A DNA stretch of 64,000 nt from Oceanobacillus sp. HTM 045 (GTDB taxonomy: Bacteria > Pseudomonadota > Alphaproteobacteria > Rhodobacterales > Rhodobacteraceae). The notes under the pieces are model-generated. The model saw nothing but the letters and a program-made list of their open reading frames with translations. It had not been told where the DNA came from and did no database searches. Below are positions 12,241 to 21,202 of this stretch, in pieces (position 1 is the stretch's first letter; every line of letters begins with the position of its first letter). A program made the position numbers and the translations under genes. Where the stretch lies: NCBI GenBank assembly GCA_009733745.1, contig WNWL01000006.1, positions 124,001-188,000 of the forward strand, given 5' to 3'.

Positions 12241-13362
12241 TCAGGCGTTGGTAATGATCTCGACGAACTCGTTGCGGATCGGGGCGAAGAACGGCGTGTC
12301 CGCCTGCCACCACCACATGTTGTTCAGCACCTCGGCGGTGTAGACCGCGTTGAACTGGGCCTTGTACTCCTCCGAGGCGAACTCGGCGGCGCCTGCGACG
12401 GCCGAATTGTAGCCGGTGTTGGTGGCGAACATGCCGCCGATCTCCGGCTGGAGCACGAAGTTGATGAAGGCGATCGCCTGCTCCCGGTTCTCGGCCTGCT
12501 TCAGCATGCCGACGCTGTCGAGCCAGGTGATGATGCCTTCCTTCGGCGCGCGGTAGACGAAGTCCGGGTTCTCGCGGTTCAGCAGCAGGCCCGTGGTGTC
12601 CCAGGTCTGGCCGATGATGCAGCCCGCCTCCTTGAAGGCCGAGGTGGCCTCGGTGGCGTTGTTCCAGAACGCGCCGAAATTCTCCTTCCGCGACAGGATG
12701 AACTCGGTGACGCCGCCCCAGACGCGCCGGGCGTCCTCCTCGGACCTGTAGACGTCGAGCATCCGGTTCGACGGCACCTCGCCGGTGGCGTCGAGATAGA
12801 GGCCGGTGCCCATGATCACCGACTTCTGGCGGAACGCGGCCGCGCCCTTGGCCTCCTCGCGCCACAGGTCGCCGAACGACAGGTCGGCATCCGCGATCGG
12901 CAGCGCGCCGCGGTTCAGCGTGATGCCCTCAGTGCCCCAGTTGAACGGCAGCAGGATCTGCTCGCCGCCGTGGACGCCGCCCAGCGTGGCCGAATCGCGC
13001 ACGAAGGAAGGGATCACGTTGCCGACATTCACCTCCGCCGGGACCGGCGCGAAGAAGCTCTCGCCCGCGTCGTCGACATAGTTGGTCGAGTTGGTGATCG
13101 AGGGGAAGACGATGTCGAAGCCGCCGCCGCCATTGGCCTTGACGGTCGACTCGGCCTCGTCGTTCGATCCGAAGGTGGTCAGCTCAAGGGTGATGCCGGT
13201 GTCGGCCTCGAATTTCTCGGCGATGTTCGGCTGGATGTAGTCCTGCCAGGCGAACACCTTGACGGAACCCGAGGACGCAAGCGCGTCATGCGCGCGGAGC
13301 ACGGCCGGAGCGGCAATGGCGGCGGCGGTGCCCTTGAGCATCGAACGACGGTCGAAGGTCAC
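12241..13362 (-). CDS. PotD-like periplasmic substrate-binding protein (Tat signal)
   Basis: 373 residues. The N-terminus DRRSMLKGTAAAIAAPAVLRAHDALA is a twin-arginine signal peptide. The mature part begins SVKVFAWQDYIQPNIAEKFEADTGI and includes ANGGGGFDIVFPSI, LPFNWGTEGITLN and AIAFINFVLQPEIGG, the pattern of polyamine-type extracellular binding proteins (SBP_bac family). A strong terminator follows. It is the likely receptor for the permeases and ATPase at 7027-10468, though a transglutaminase gene and a repeat array lie between. Ligand identity cannot be read with confidence: spermidine, putrescine or another organic cation is possible. Confidence 0.92.
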   Translation of the reverse strand: MTFDRRSMLKGTAAAIAAPAVLRAHDALASSGSVKVFAWQDYIQPNIAEKFEADTGITLELTTFGSNDEAESTVKANGGGGFDIVFPSITNSTNYVDDAGESFFAPVPAEVNVGNVIPSFVRDSATLGGVHGGEQILLPFNWGTEGITLNRGALPIADADLSFGDLWREEAKGAAAFRQKSVIMGTGLYLDATGEVPSNRMLDVYRSEEDARRVWGGVTEFILSRKENFGAFWNNATEATSAFKEAGCIIGQTWDTTGLLLNRENPDFVYRAPKEGIITWLDSVGMLKQAENREQAIAFINFVLQPEIGGMFATNTGYNSAVAGAAEFASEEYKAQFNAVYTAEVLNNMWWWQADTPFFAPIRNEFVEIITNA

Positions 13363-13545
13363 GGTGGATACTCCCCCTTTGGATGGTGACGAGCGGTCCC
13401 CTTAGTCCCTTCCCGTGACCCGCCGATAACGGATGCAAGACGCGATATTGACGGAACCGCGTAGTTTTTGTGACGATCGGGACGGGAGAGCGGGCACGGA
13501 AGGAGACCGGCAGGATCTGTGGACGGATCTGTGGATAGAATCCCG

Positions 13546-13884
13546 ATGACGTCGCGCACGAAACGGCTTGCCGCCGCCGTCGCCGCCCTGCTCTGCGCCT
13601 GCCTTGCACCCGTCCTCGGCGCCCCCGCAGCCGCCGAAAGCGCGGGCTCTCCGAACCCGCGCGAGGCCCGCCGCGACGCCTGCCTCGGCTGGATGCACGC
13701 TGGCTATCCGTCCGGCATCGACGAGAAGAGCTGCCGCTCCGAGTTCGCGCTGCCCTCGGCCTTCCTGTTCGCCTGCGCCCGCGGCCTGGAACGCGGCTTC
13801 CGAGACGGCACCGATCGCGACGCCTGCGCGCTCTACTTCGCCGCCGAAAGCGTACGGATGCGCAACGGCTACGTCCGCGACTGA
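13546..13884 (+). CDS. Small exported cysteine-containing protein, unknown function
   Basis: 112 residues from the ATG at 13546; a GTG at 13519 in the same frame would add nine residues. The N-terminus MTSRTKRLAAAVAALLCACLA, followed by an Ala-rich stretch, is a signal peptide with cleavage probably near AAA-ESA. The mature part is about 80 residues with four Cys (DACLGW, KSCRSE, LFACARG, DACALY), which suggests two disulfides. I do not recognise a family. It is divergent from the PotD-like gene, with about 180 bases between the starts. A hairpin at 14042-14065 lies downstream. Confidence 0.7.
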   Translation: MTSRTKRLAAAVAALLCACLAPVLGAPAAAESAGSPNPREARRDACLGWMHAGYPSGIDEKSCRSEFALPSAFLFACARGLERGFRDGTDRDACALYFAAESVRMRNGYVRD

Positions 13885-14041
13885 AGGCCGGAAACGGAGC
13901 GAAGGACTCCTCGCCTCATCCTTCTGGATTTACCGGATGAACCGCCTCCGGGCGGACACCCGCGATGCCGCTCAAAACGCCGATTTCACCCCTGGCGGTG
14001 AATTGCGGTTCCTTTCGGGAACGCGGCGACAAAACGAAAGT

Positions 14042-14070
14042 CCCCGCCGTGTCGCCACGGCGGGGGCTTT
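14042..14070. terminator. Bidirectional-looking terminator hairpin
   Basis: A 10-bp perfect stem CCCCGCCGTG / CACGGCGGGG with a TCGC loop is followed on the plus strand by GCTTTG. On the minus strand ACTTTCGTTTTG follows it. It lies between the rightward small exported protein gene and the leftward DUF1127 gene, so it can serve both. Confidence 0.7.
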
Positions 14071-14127
14071 GTCCTCCGGCCAGACGGGTCACCCCGCGTG
14101 CCGGACTTCGGGGGGCGTGAGCCCCCC

Positions 14128-14280
14128 TCAGCGGTTCAGACGGCCAGCGACGTAGTCGTCGATCTGGTCCGGCGCGATGCCGAGGTCACGCAGGAGCCTC
14201 GGGTCCATGTGGCGCAGCTCGTGCACCGCCTTCGCGCGCGCCCGGCTGGCCCGCATGTTGTTGAAAAGCTTGCCAAACAT
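14128..14280 (-). CDS. DUF1127 (YjiS-like) small protein
   Basis: 50 residues: starts MFGKLFNNMRASRARAK and contains HELRHMDPRLLRDLGIAPDQI, the RDLGI core that defines DUF1127. Known small members in alphaproteobacteria are RNA-binding or phosphate/stress-related regulators. The stop codon is followed at once by the hairpin GGGGGGC / GCCCCCC (14110-14127, GTGA loop), probably its own 3' end. It stands alone between convergent and leftward neighbours, with about 100 bases separating it from the DUF3445 gene. Confidence 0.9.
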   Translation of the reverse strand: MFGKLFNNMRASRARAKAVHELRHMDPRLLRDLGIAPDQIDDYVAGRLNR

Positions 14281-14384
14281 CGTTTCACTCCGTGCAATAT
14301 CATTGTGGCTCGGAGCAGATGGGGCGTCACCGGGATGTCTTCAATCTGTCACGCGGCAACACCGGGTTGCATCGCGCGCAACGA

Positions 14385-15260
14385 TCATGTGAGGAATTTC
14401 ACAGCCCGGTCGCGCAGCGCCGCGCCGCCCCGATAGGCGACGTCGTCCGATTCGAGCGCCGCCAGCTCGGATGCCAGCGTCTCTCTCTCCTCGGCAGAAA
14501 GGCTTGCAAGTTCAGACACTTGCGTCCGGATCACGAAAGCCACCGCGCCGCTTTCCGGCAGCCGGACCAGCGATTGCCGCTCGGTCCGCAGGTACAGCGG
14601 CCCGTCGTCGGAGGCCCAGACCCCCTGCTTTGCGTCCGACGCCATCGGCAGGAAAAGCTGCGCCGTGGTGTGGATCAGCCAGTTGACCCGCACCAGCGGC
14701 CTGCCCTCCCGCACGTTGTCGAACAGCCGCGCGACCCGCCGCGCCAGCGTCTCGTCATAGACCGGCACCGGCGCGTGGATGTCGGTCAGCGGCAGTCCGA
14801 TCTTCTCCGCCAGCAGCCAGCGCGAGGGGAAGCAGAGCACCGCCCCGCCGAGGCGCATCTCGCCCTCGCCGGGCAGCATCAGGCACACGTCCTCCGCCAC
14901 GAGGCGGCCGATCGTGGCCAGCGGGTCGGCGCGGTCGAGCGTCACCGTCGCGCCGTCGGGGCGCATCACGCGGTCGTCCGCGACCGTGAAATCGCTGCGG
15001 CCGGAGAGATTTTCCAGAACGAAATCAAGCATTTCCGACGCGGCGCTCGCAGCATCCGGCAAGCAACGCAGCACCGTCTCGCGCTCCCCGGCCAGCAGCC
15101 GTTCGCGCTCGGCCATCTGCGCCGCGTAGTCCGGGCCGGTGACGATCAGGTCGGCCATCTCCACCGGCCCGATGCCCGGCGGATGGGCCCTTCGCGGGTC
15201 CATGAACGGCAGTTCGGCCGGCCGGTCGAGCAGCCACGGAATGCGCACGGGTCCGCTCAT
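14385..15260 (-). CDS. DUF3445 family protein, heme-dependent oxidative N-demethylase-like
   Basis: 291 residues. LCFPSRWLLAEKIGLPLTDI-like residues, then HAPVPVYDE and RVNWLIH, are the core of DUF3445, whose characterised members (HODM) are heme proteins that oxidatively demethylate secondary and tertiary methylamines such as dimethylamine. The gene's ATG overlaps the upstream methyltransferase stop (ATGA), so the two are co-translated. A demethylase-like protein coupled to a SAM-dependent methyltransferase is a suggestive pair for methylated-amine metabolism, but the substrates are not visible. No signal peptide. Confidence 0.85.
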   Translation of the reverse strand: MSGPVRIPWLLDRPAELPFMDPRRAHPPGIGPVEMADLIVTGPDYAAQMAERERLLAGERETVLRCLPDAASAASEMLDFVLENLSGRSDFTVADDRVMRPDGATVTLDRADPLATIGRLVAEDVCLMLPGEGEMRLGGAVLCFPSRWLLAEKIGLPLTDIHAPVPVYDETLARRVARLFDNVREGRPLVRVNWLIHTTAQLFLPMASDAKQGVWASDDGPLYLRTERQSLVRLPESGAVAFVIRTQVSELASLSAEERETLASELAALESDDVAYRGGAALRDRAVKFLT

Positions 15261-16465
15261 CGGCGCGCCCCTTTCGAGTAGTGCAGGATGTTGAAGCCGG
15301 TCAGCGCCCGGTGCACCGGCGCCCAGGCGGCGGCAAAGGCCATCCAGTCCCGCCTCACGCCCTGCGCGATGTCACCGAGTGACCTTTTCCCGTCAATTCC
15401 CGAGATCGCCTGCGCCGCTTCCCGCGGCACCGGAGATGTCATCTCCAGCCCGTCGAGCGTGACGGTCACCTTGCCCGACTTCGCCACCGACCGCGCCAAG
15501 GCCGGTCCCGAAACCCCCGCCAGATGCGGAACAGCCTCCGGCGAGGCACCCGAAGCGGCGCGCCCTTGCGCGTTTCGGGCAGCGTACGCGACGTGGGTTT
15601 TCATATTGTTTACAAGGTCTTCCGCGACCTGCATCCGCGCCACCGGGTCCAGCTTCGCGACTTGCGGCGCGAGGCTTTCGGGCAGGTAGCGCATCGGGTC
15701 GTAGCGCGCAGGCTCAAGCATCGAGACGATCCCGAGCCCTGCCCGCTCCAGCGCGCCGGCCAGTTCGGTGACGGTATAGGGCCGGTCGCGGCTGTGGATC
15801 AGCAGGTCGTATAGCCCCGCGTCAGATGACTTGTGATCGCCCACCAGCGGGTTCCGCGCCAGCAGGTTTGTCCCCGGCAGCGCCGCCAGCGCGTCCTTCG
15901 CCAGCGCGACCTTGTCCCGCGGCTCCCGGTCGGCCAAGAGCGTCCCGAACGCCCGCTGCAGCGGGTAGACGCCGGACCGGCCATGCGGCGCGTAGACCAT
16001 CAGCCCGATGCCGCCTTCCGGCTTCAGGGCCGTCGCAAGCGCCGAAAAACCCGCATCCGGGTCCGGCAGGTGGTGCAGCACGCCGCAGCAGTCGATGTAG
16101 TCGAACGGGCCGTGATCGGGTGCGCTGAGCAGGTCGCCGGTCACGAATGTCACGGAGGTGAGGCCCCGCGCGGCGATCCGCGCCTCGGCGACGGCGCGCG
16201 AGGCTTCCGACATGTCGATATAGACGATCTCGGCGGGCGTACCCATGTCCGCCAGGCGCTGGGCAAGCATCACCAGCCCGTCGCCCGTGCCCCCGCCCGC
16301 CACCAGCGCGCGGAAGGGCTGCGACCAGTCGCGCCGGCCGCGGAAAAGGTAGTGGTCGATCTCCACCGGGTCGGAGGGCGAGCCGGCGATCAGCCGCTTC
16401 GCCTCGTCCGCCGGGTCGCGCTCCGGGTAGGGATACGCCTCGTATTGTTGCCTGACCGGGTCCAT
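15257..16465 (-). CDS. SAM-dependent class I methyltransferase with extra C-terminal domain
   Basis: 402 residues from the ATG at 16465 (MDPVRQQYEAYPYPERDP); a TTG 36 bases upstream is a weaker alternative. The SAM-binding loop is ALVAGGGTGDGLV, followed by IVYIDMSEASRAVAEAR and the motif-IV region FDYIDCCGVLHHLPDP. After the Rossmann core a C-terminal part of about 130 residues contains ISGIDGKRSLGDIAQGV, a PqqD- or winged-helix-like segment. The QYEAYPYP opening is typical of a methyltransferase subfamily whose substrates are unknown to me. It overlaps the DUF3445 gene by four bases. Confidence 0.87.
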   Translation of the reverse strand: MDPVRQQYEAYPYPERDPADEAKRLIAGSPSDPVEIDHYLFRGRRDWSQPFRALVAGGGTGDGLVMLAQRLADMGTPAEIVYIDMSEASRAVAEARIAARGLTSVTFVTGDLLSAPDHGPFDYIDCCGVLHHLPDPDAGFSALATALKPEGGIGLMVYAPHGRSGVYPLQRAFGTLLADREPRDKVALAKDALAALPGTNLLARNPLVGDHKSSDAGLYDLLIHSRDRPYTVTELAGALERAGLGIVSMLEPARYDPMRYLPESLAPQVAKLDPVARMQVAEDLVNNMKTHVAYAARNAQGRAASGASPEAVPHLAGVSGPALARSVAKSGKVTVTLDGLEMTSPVPREAAQAISGIDGKRSLGDIAQGVRRDWMAFAAAWAPVHRALTGFNILHYSKGARR

Positions 16466-16505
16466 GCGCCGCTCGTCGCCCGCCGGACCCGGACCTGTCA
16501 ACCGG

Positions 16506-16904
16506 TCAGGAGGGCGGGAAGGCGCGCACGGCCTTGCCGCGCCCGATCACGGTGCCGCCGCTGGCGTCGATGGCCTCCACCGTCCACTCGTAGTCATGCG
16601 CGCCGGAGGGCGGGCACGGCCCCTTGTAGTTGAACGCGCCCTGCGGGACGCCGTCCTGCCCGCTCCAGTCGACGCTGCCGCCGCCGTGGTTGTAGGTCGG
16701 CACGTCGAGATCCTTCATGCGGAAGCGCAAGGTCGCCGTGCCGGCGGGCACGCCCGAGACGGTGAAGGCGGGCGAGGCGGTCGCGCAGCGGTCGGCCTCG
16801 GTCCAGGCGAAATCCACGCCCATCGGGGCGACGGTGGCCGCGTCCTCGGTGGTTCCGAGACAGCCCGACAGGGCGGCGGCGGCGATCAGGGCGGCAATGC
16901 GCAT
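16506..16904 (-). CDS. PEBP-like (YbhB/YbcL) lipoprotein
   Basis: 132 residues with the lipoprotein signal MRIAALIAAAALSGC (lipobox LSGC). The mature part carries the phosphatidylethanolamine-binding-protein signatures in order: LRFRMKDLDVPTYNHGG, then QGAFNYKGPCPPSGAHDYEWTVEAID. Bacterial PEBP-like proteins (YbhB/YbcL) are small ligand-binding proteins of uncertain role. As a lipoprotein it would be anchored to the inner face of the outer membrane or to the inner membrane. It stops 40 bases before the methyltransferase start and could share its transcript. Confidence 0.85.
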   Translation of the reverse strand: MRIAALIAAAALSGCLGTTEDAATVAPMGVDFAWTEADRCATASPAFTVSGVPAGTATLRFRMKDLDVPTYNHGGGSVDWSGQDGVPQGAFNYKGPCPPSGAHDYEWTVEAIDASGGTVIGRGKAVRAFPPS

Positions 16905-17239
16905 GGCGGAAATTCCCTTGTTGGAGAAGCAGAATGGATGGCGCAGCGTAGCCAGAAAAGTGCGCCATTGAAACCCGGTGGGCAGGGTGTCTAGGGCTGA
17001 ACACCCCGCAAGCCTATGATTTTACTTACAGAAACGGCAAGCGGGCATACTCCCCCGGCAGACGGTCGTTCTCGCACCGCGGCCACCCGAACTAGAGCCA
17101 CACCCCGGGATTGCGGACTCCGCGATTCGTCCCGCGGATCCGGCGATGCCGCGGTCGGTTCGCGGCGCGATCCGGCGCATTCGGGACAGACTCGCGCCGG
17201 ACGCGCAGCAAGGCTGGCGGCAACAGGAGAAAACACCCG
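16905..17239. other. Divergent intergenic region upstream of the first DddP-like gene
   Basis: 335 bases between the leftward lipoprotein gene and the rightward DddP-like gene. It contains an AT-richer patch (17013-17040, CTATGATTTTACTTACAG) that is a likely promoter area, and the good ribosome site CAGGAGA at 17224-17230. I cannot name an operator. Open frames through the region lack ribosome sites and run antisense into the flanking genes. Confidence 0.45.
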
Positions 17240-18568
17240 ATGGACCACTACGCGGCCAGCCGCAAGATCGGCGCCACTGCCACCCACCAGTTCGCGGCCC
17301 GGCCGGACGGCACCCCCGACGACAACGACCGCATCGAGATCGGCCCGACCCGGCTCGCCTTCGACGAATGGGCGGCGGCGGGCATCGAGGCGCCGAACCT
17401 GGCGCGGATGCGCGCCTTCCGGCACCGGCGGCTGGTCGATGCGCTGGCGAAATGGGATTACGGCGCGATTTTCCTGACCGACCCGCTCAACATCCGCTAC
17501 GCCACCGACACGACCAACATGCAGCTCTGGAACGCGCACAACCCGTTCCGGGCGGTGCTGCTCTGCGCCGACGGCTACATGGTGCTGTGGGAGTACACGC
17601 GGGCGGACCACCTGTCCTCCTACCAGCCGCTGATCGACGAGGTGCGCTACGGCGCGGGGCTGTTCTACTTCTCCGCCTCCGACCTCGCGCATGACCGCGC
17701 CGAGGCGCTGGCCGACGACATCGCCGCGCTGATGAAGGAACATGCCGGCGGCTCTAAACGCCTCGCGGTGGACAAGATGCAGCTCCACGGCATCCGCTCG
17801 CTGGAGGCGCGCGGGATCGAGATATTCGACGGCGAGGAGGTCACCGAGAAGACCCGCGTCATAAAGGGCCCCGACGAGATCGCCGCGATGCGCTGCGCCA
17901 TGCACGCCTGCGAGCAGTCCATGCGCGAGATGGAAGCGGCGCTGGCGCCCGGCATGACCGAGGTGGACGCCTGGGCGATCCTCCAGTCCGGCAACTTCCG
18001 TCGCGGCGGCGAGTGGATCGAGACCCGGATCCTCAGCTCCGGCCCGCGCACGAACCCGTGGTTCCAGGAATGCGGGCCGCGGGTGATGCAGGAGAACGAG
18101 CTCTTCGCCTTCGATACCGACATGATCGGCTGCTACGGCATGTGCGCCGACATCAGCCGCACCTGGTGGATCGGCCCCGGCGATCCCTCCCCGGCGCAGC
18201 GCGCGCTCTACCGCGAGGCCGTCGCGGTGATCGAGGAGAACACCGCCTCGCTGAAGCCCGGCATGACCTTCCGCGAGGTCTCCCTCGCGGGCCGGCGGCT
18301 GGCGGACGAGTTCATCCCCCAGCGCTACGGCTCCAAGATGCACGGCGTCGGCATCTGCGACGAGTGGCCGTCGATCAAGTGGCATTGCGACATCACCCCG
18401 GTCTGCGACCGCTACACGATCGAGCCGGGCATGATGCTCTGCGTCGAGGTCTATCTCGGCCGCCCCGGCGAGAAGGACGGGATCAAGCTGGAGGACCAGG
18501 TCCTGATCACGGAGGACGGGGCCGAGAACCTGACCCGTTACCATTGGGACACAGCCCTGCTCGCGTGA
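17240..18568 (+). CDS. DddP-like M24-fold protein (DMSP lyase family paralogue 1)
   Basis: 442 residues. All metal ligands of the DddP di-metal site are present: Asp292, Asp294 (FDTDMIG), Asp304, His368, Glu403 (CVE) and Glu418 (KLEDQ). Asp374, matching the catalytic Asp377 reported for Ruegeria DddP, is also there. These positions are exactly three less than the published numbers, without gaps. It aligns end to end, same length, with the protein at 21203-22531. It differs around the pocket: GICDEWPSIKW here, GLCDEWPLICY there. DddP cleaves dimethylsulfoniopropionate to acrylate and dimethyl sulfide. Whether this copy does so, or acts on another substrate, cannot be read. Start chosen by the CAGGAGA ribosome site. 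Confidence 0.85.
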   Translation: MDHYAASRKIGATATHQFAARPDGTPDDNDRIEIGPTRLAFDEWAAAGIEAPNLARMRAFRHRRLVDALAKWDYGAIFLTDPLNIRYATDTTNMQLWNAHNPFRAVLLCADGYMVLWEYTRADHLSSYQPLIDEVRYGAGLFYFSASDLAHDRAEALADDIAALMKEHAGGSKRLAVDKMQLHGIRSLEARGIEIFDGEEVTEKTRVIKGPDEIAAMRCAMHACEQSMREMEAALAPGMTEVDAWAILQSGNFRRGGEWIETRILSSGPRTNPWFQECGPRVMQENELFAFDTDMIGCYGMCADISRTWWIGPGDPSPAQRALYREAVAVIEENTASLKPGMTFREVSLAGRRLADEFIPQRYGSKMHGVGICDEWPSIKWHCDITPVCDRYTIEPGMMLCVEVYLGRPGEKDGIKLEDQVLITEDGAENLTRYHWDTALLA

Positions 18569-18749
18569 CATTCCGGAGAGCGGAAATCGCACGGCCGCGG
18601 GAATAGATGCGGGATCGCCACCGTCTGCTCCCGTAAGTCGGCATACCAGCGGACACCGTGCGGAAACCCCGCACAACCCAAAGAAGAATCGTTGACGGTT
18701 CAGGGTGTTACTGGAATGATCGGCGCGGTCAGTGAGAGGGAGCGGACCG

Positions 18750-19208
18750 ATGATGCGGTTCAGTGGCAAGCTCCGGATTCTCAACAAGTACGGCAATCCG
18801 GCGACGAAGATCAGTCTCGCGCGTCACGTCATCGACCCCGCAGCGTTAACCGCGGATCTCAGGCAGCTGACACTCTGGCTGCGTTCGCTGAAGGATCTCG
18901 ACCCGGAAACCCACCGGGAGGCCGAGGGCGAGCTTTCGCGGCTGGTCTCCGAGCTTGACCGGCCCTTCGCGAAGGCTGCCCGTTCGGGCGACCGCGATGC
19001 GGCGCGGGCCGTCGGCTACTTCGTGACCGAGGCGCTCCGCTTCTCCGCGCCGGCGGTCGACAGCCCCGACAGGGTGAAGCTGTTCGTGGACCGGGTGAAG
19101 AGCTACGGCTTCCAGATCGCGGGCGAGCCGGTGATCTGCATCCGCAACGCTGCCTTCGCCAACCTGGCCTTCATCGCCGGCTCGATGACGGTAGTGATGA
19201 ACCCCTGA
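18750..19208 (+). CDS. Hypothetical protein, 152 residues
   Basis: Starts MMRFSGKLRILNKYGNP after the purine-rich GAGAGGGAGCGG; which of the two tandem ATGs is used is uncertain. The protein is a mostly helical, charged domain (AEGELSRLVSELDRPFAKAARSGDRD) followed by a hydrophobic C-terminal strand (FANLAFIAGSMTVVMNP). There is no signal peptide and no family I recognise. It lies between the first DddP-like gene and the GSCFA gene, all on the plus strand. A hairpin (GCCGCCGCCC/GGGCGGCGG) and a 19-bp direct repeat follow the stop codon, so it may be a separate transcription unit. Confidence 0.65.
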   Translation: MMRFSGKLRILNKYGNPATKISLARHVIDPAALTADLRQLTLWLRSLKDLDPETHREAEGELSRLVSELDRPFAKAARSGDRDAARAVGYFVTEALRFSAPAVDSPDRVKLFVDRVKSYGFQIAGEPVICIRNAAFANLAFIAGSMTVVMNP

Positions 19209-19221
19209 CATTGCCGCCGCC

Positions 19222-19259
19222 CCCGGGCGGCGGACCGATACCCGGGCGGCGGACCGATA
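19222..19259. repeat. Two perfect 19-bp direct repeats after a hairpin
   Basis: CCCGGGCGGCGGACCGATA occurs twice back to back. The first copy also forms the right arm of a GC hairpin with GCCGCCGCC just downstream of the hypothetical gene's stop. It is probably the gene's 3' end, with one slippage duplication. Confidence 0.75.
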
Positions 19260-19370
19260 CCGCGGCGCCCCGGTCCGGCCCCGGCGTCGCTCGACACCCG
19301 TGTCGCATCGCCATAGAATCTCAACAATCCCCCGCGACCATCCCCGCGTCGCGACCGATTGGAGAGAATG

Positions 19371-21080
19371 ATGCCGATCCGCATGTCCGCCGAGGAGGCG
19401 CTGGAAACCTCCCGCGGAAACCCCGACCGGATGTACCCCAAGCCCGGCCGCAACGAGGAGCGGATCCGCCCCTTCGTCGAGCCGGGGCTGAGGCCGGGCT
19501 TCTCCTTCGGGATGGATTCGAAATTCTTCGCCGCCGGGTCCTGCTTCGCGCGCAACATCGAGAAGGCGCTGCGCTTCATCGGCGCCGACGTGCTGTCCAG
19601 CCCGGTGAACCTGCCCTGCCCGCCGAGCTACCAGCCGGCGATGAACCTGTTTCACAAGTACACGGTGCACTCGATCCTGAACGAGTTGCGCTGGGCCTTC
19701 TCTCCCAACCGCCCCGCGGCGGAGGACCTGCTGATCGAGGCGAAACCGGGCGAGTATGCCGACCTCCAGCTCACCTCCGGCCTGACCGCGCCGCTGGCCG
19801 AGGCGGCGGCGCTGCGCAACCGGTTCAACGACACCTTCAAGGCCGCCCGCGAGGCGGACGTGCTGGTGATCACCCTCGGCCTTGTCGAGTGCTGGTACGA
19901 CTGCGACCTGCGCGTCTACCTCAACGCCCCGCCGACGCCACGCATGATCAAGGCCGCGCCGGGGCGGTTCGAATTCCACGTGCTCGGCTACGATGATATC
20001 TACGCAACGCTGGAGGAGCTCTACGCCCTGCTTCAGGCCAACTGCCCGAAGCAGCCGAAGATGCTCTTCACCGTCTCGCCCGTGCCGCTAATCGCGACCT
20101 TCCGGAGCGAGGACGTCCTCGTCGCCAACTGCTACTCCAAGTCGGTGCAGCGCGCCGCGCTGGATGCCTTCGTGGAGCGCCACGAGGTGGACTACTTCCC
20201 CAGCTACGAGATGGTCGTCTACTCGGACATGCACCATGCCTGGGCCGACAACGACTACCGCCACCCGCGCCAGGAGATCGTCGACCGGATCATGGCGAAG
20301 GTGCTGCTGGCCTATGCTGGCGAGAGCCGCGAGCAGGCGCTGCTCGACGCCCGCGGGCGGGCGACCGCCTACATCAACGCGCGCGACTTCAAGGGCGTGG
20401 CGGAGGCGATCCGGCCATTCGCGGAGCGTTACGGCTACGAGAACGACGACCTGATGATGCTGTACGGCCGGGCGCTCTCCCATCTCGGCGACCGGGCGGA
20501 GGCGGCGCGCGTCTTCCGTGCCATCGCGGAGCGGGGCGGGGAACATGCGCCGAAGGCCGGCGAGATGGCCGACTTCCAGGAAAGCCGCATCGCGAAGAAC
20601 GGGGCGACCGCAGCCGCGGCGGGATCGGCCAGGGACCGCGCAATGGAAGTGATCGCCAGCCTGCGCGAGCGGATCGGCGACGACCCGACGCTGGACGAGT
20701 TGGAAAGCTTCGTCTCCGCCGCGGGCGAGGCCCCTGCCCTGAACCCGGAGAAGGCCGCGAAGGTCAACGCCGAGCTGCGCGCGCGCGACCTGATCAAGAG
20801 CCGCAAGTACGCGGACGCGCTGGCCTTCGCGGAGGAGGCGCTCGGCCAGTGGCCCGACAGCGAGAGCCTCGCCTGGTCGCGCGCCGTCTCGCTGCGCCTC
20901 ACCGGGGCGCATCGCGCGGCGTTGGACCAGTTCCTCGACATCGCCGGGCGCGAGACGAACATCTCGAAGCTGGCCAGCCGCAACGCGATCCTGACCGCCG
21001 GCAAGATGGACGACCCGGACCTGCTCGCCTCGATTCGCGCGCGGCACGACCGGATGTTCCCCGGCGACGATTTCGCCTGA
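19371..21080 (+). CDS. GSCFA-domain protein with TPR-like C-terminus
   Basis: 569 residues from the ATG at 19371 (spacing from GGAGAG favours it over the ATG three bases earlier). FFAAGSCFARNIEKAL near residue 50 is the motif that names the GSCFA family, SGNH-hydrolase-like proteins often tied to polysaccharide or capsule biology. YFPSYEMVVYSDMHHAWADNDYRHP around residue 280 is the family's second conserved block. After about residue 320 the protein is helical, with TPR-like pairs (LMMLYGRALSHLGDRAEAARVFRAI and KYADALAFAEEALGQWPDS). It sits between two DddP-like genes on the same strand. A hairpin follows the stop. Substrate unknown. Confidence 0.82.
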   Translation: MPIRMSAEEALETSRGNPDRMYPKPGRNEERIRPFVEPGLRPGFSFGMDSKFFAAGSCFARNIEKALRFIGADVLSSPVNLPCPPSYQPAMNLFHKYTVHSILNELRWAFSPNRPAAEDLLIEAKPGEYADLQLTSGLTAPLAEAAALRNRFNDTFKAAREADVLVITLGLVECWYDCDLRVYLNAPPTPRMIKAAPGRFEFHVLGYDDIYATLEELYALLQANCPKQPKMLFTVSPVPLIATFRSEDVLVANCYSKSVQRAALDAFVERHEVDYFPSYEMVVYSDMHHAWADNDYRHPRQEIVDRIMAKVLLAYAGESREQALLDARGRATAYINARDFKGVAEAIRPFAERYGYENDDLMMLYGRALSHLGDRAEAARVFRAIAERGGEHAPKAGEMADFQESRIAKNGATAAAAGSARDRAMEVIASLRERIGDDPTLDELESFVSAAGEAPALNPEKAAKVNAELRARDLIKSRKYADALAFAEEALGQWPDSESLAWSRAVSLRLTGAHRAALDQFLDIAGRETNISKLASRNAILTAGKMDDPDLLASIRARHDRMFPGDDFA

Positions 21081-21086
21081 CCGGCG

Positions 21087-21106
21087 GCGGCCCGGGGACG
21101 GGCCGC
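21087..21106 (+). terminator. Hairpin after the GSCFA gene
   Basis: GCGGCCCG / CGGGCCGC, 8-bp perfect stem with a GGGA loop, six bases past the stop codon. No T-run follows, so it may stabilise the 3' end rather than terminate alone. Confidence 0.5.
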
Positions 21107-21202
21107 GCAACTTGCGCCAATCGCGACTTCGCCGCGACGTTTCCCGGCAAGACAGGGGTGTCCAGTCCCCGCACGGTGGCGGCACCACCAAGGGAAACGG
21201 CC

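Noticed and set aside
16969-17000. TTGAAA with a following TCTAGG as a promoter for the first DddP-like gene
   Set aside because: It is too far from the start codon and the -10 match is weak. The AT-rich patch near 17013-17040 is as likely.
16991-18796. A 601-codon minus-strand frame over the first DddP-like gene (similar one at 20435-22726)
   Set aside because: The two antisense frames resemble each other only because the genes beneath them are paralogues.
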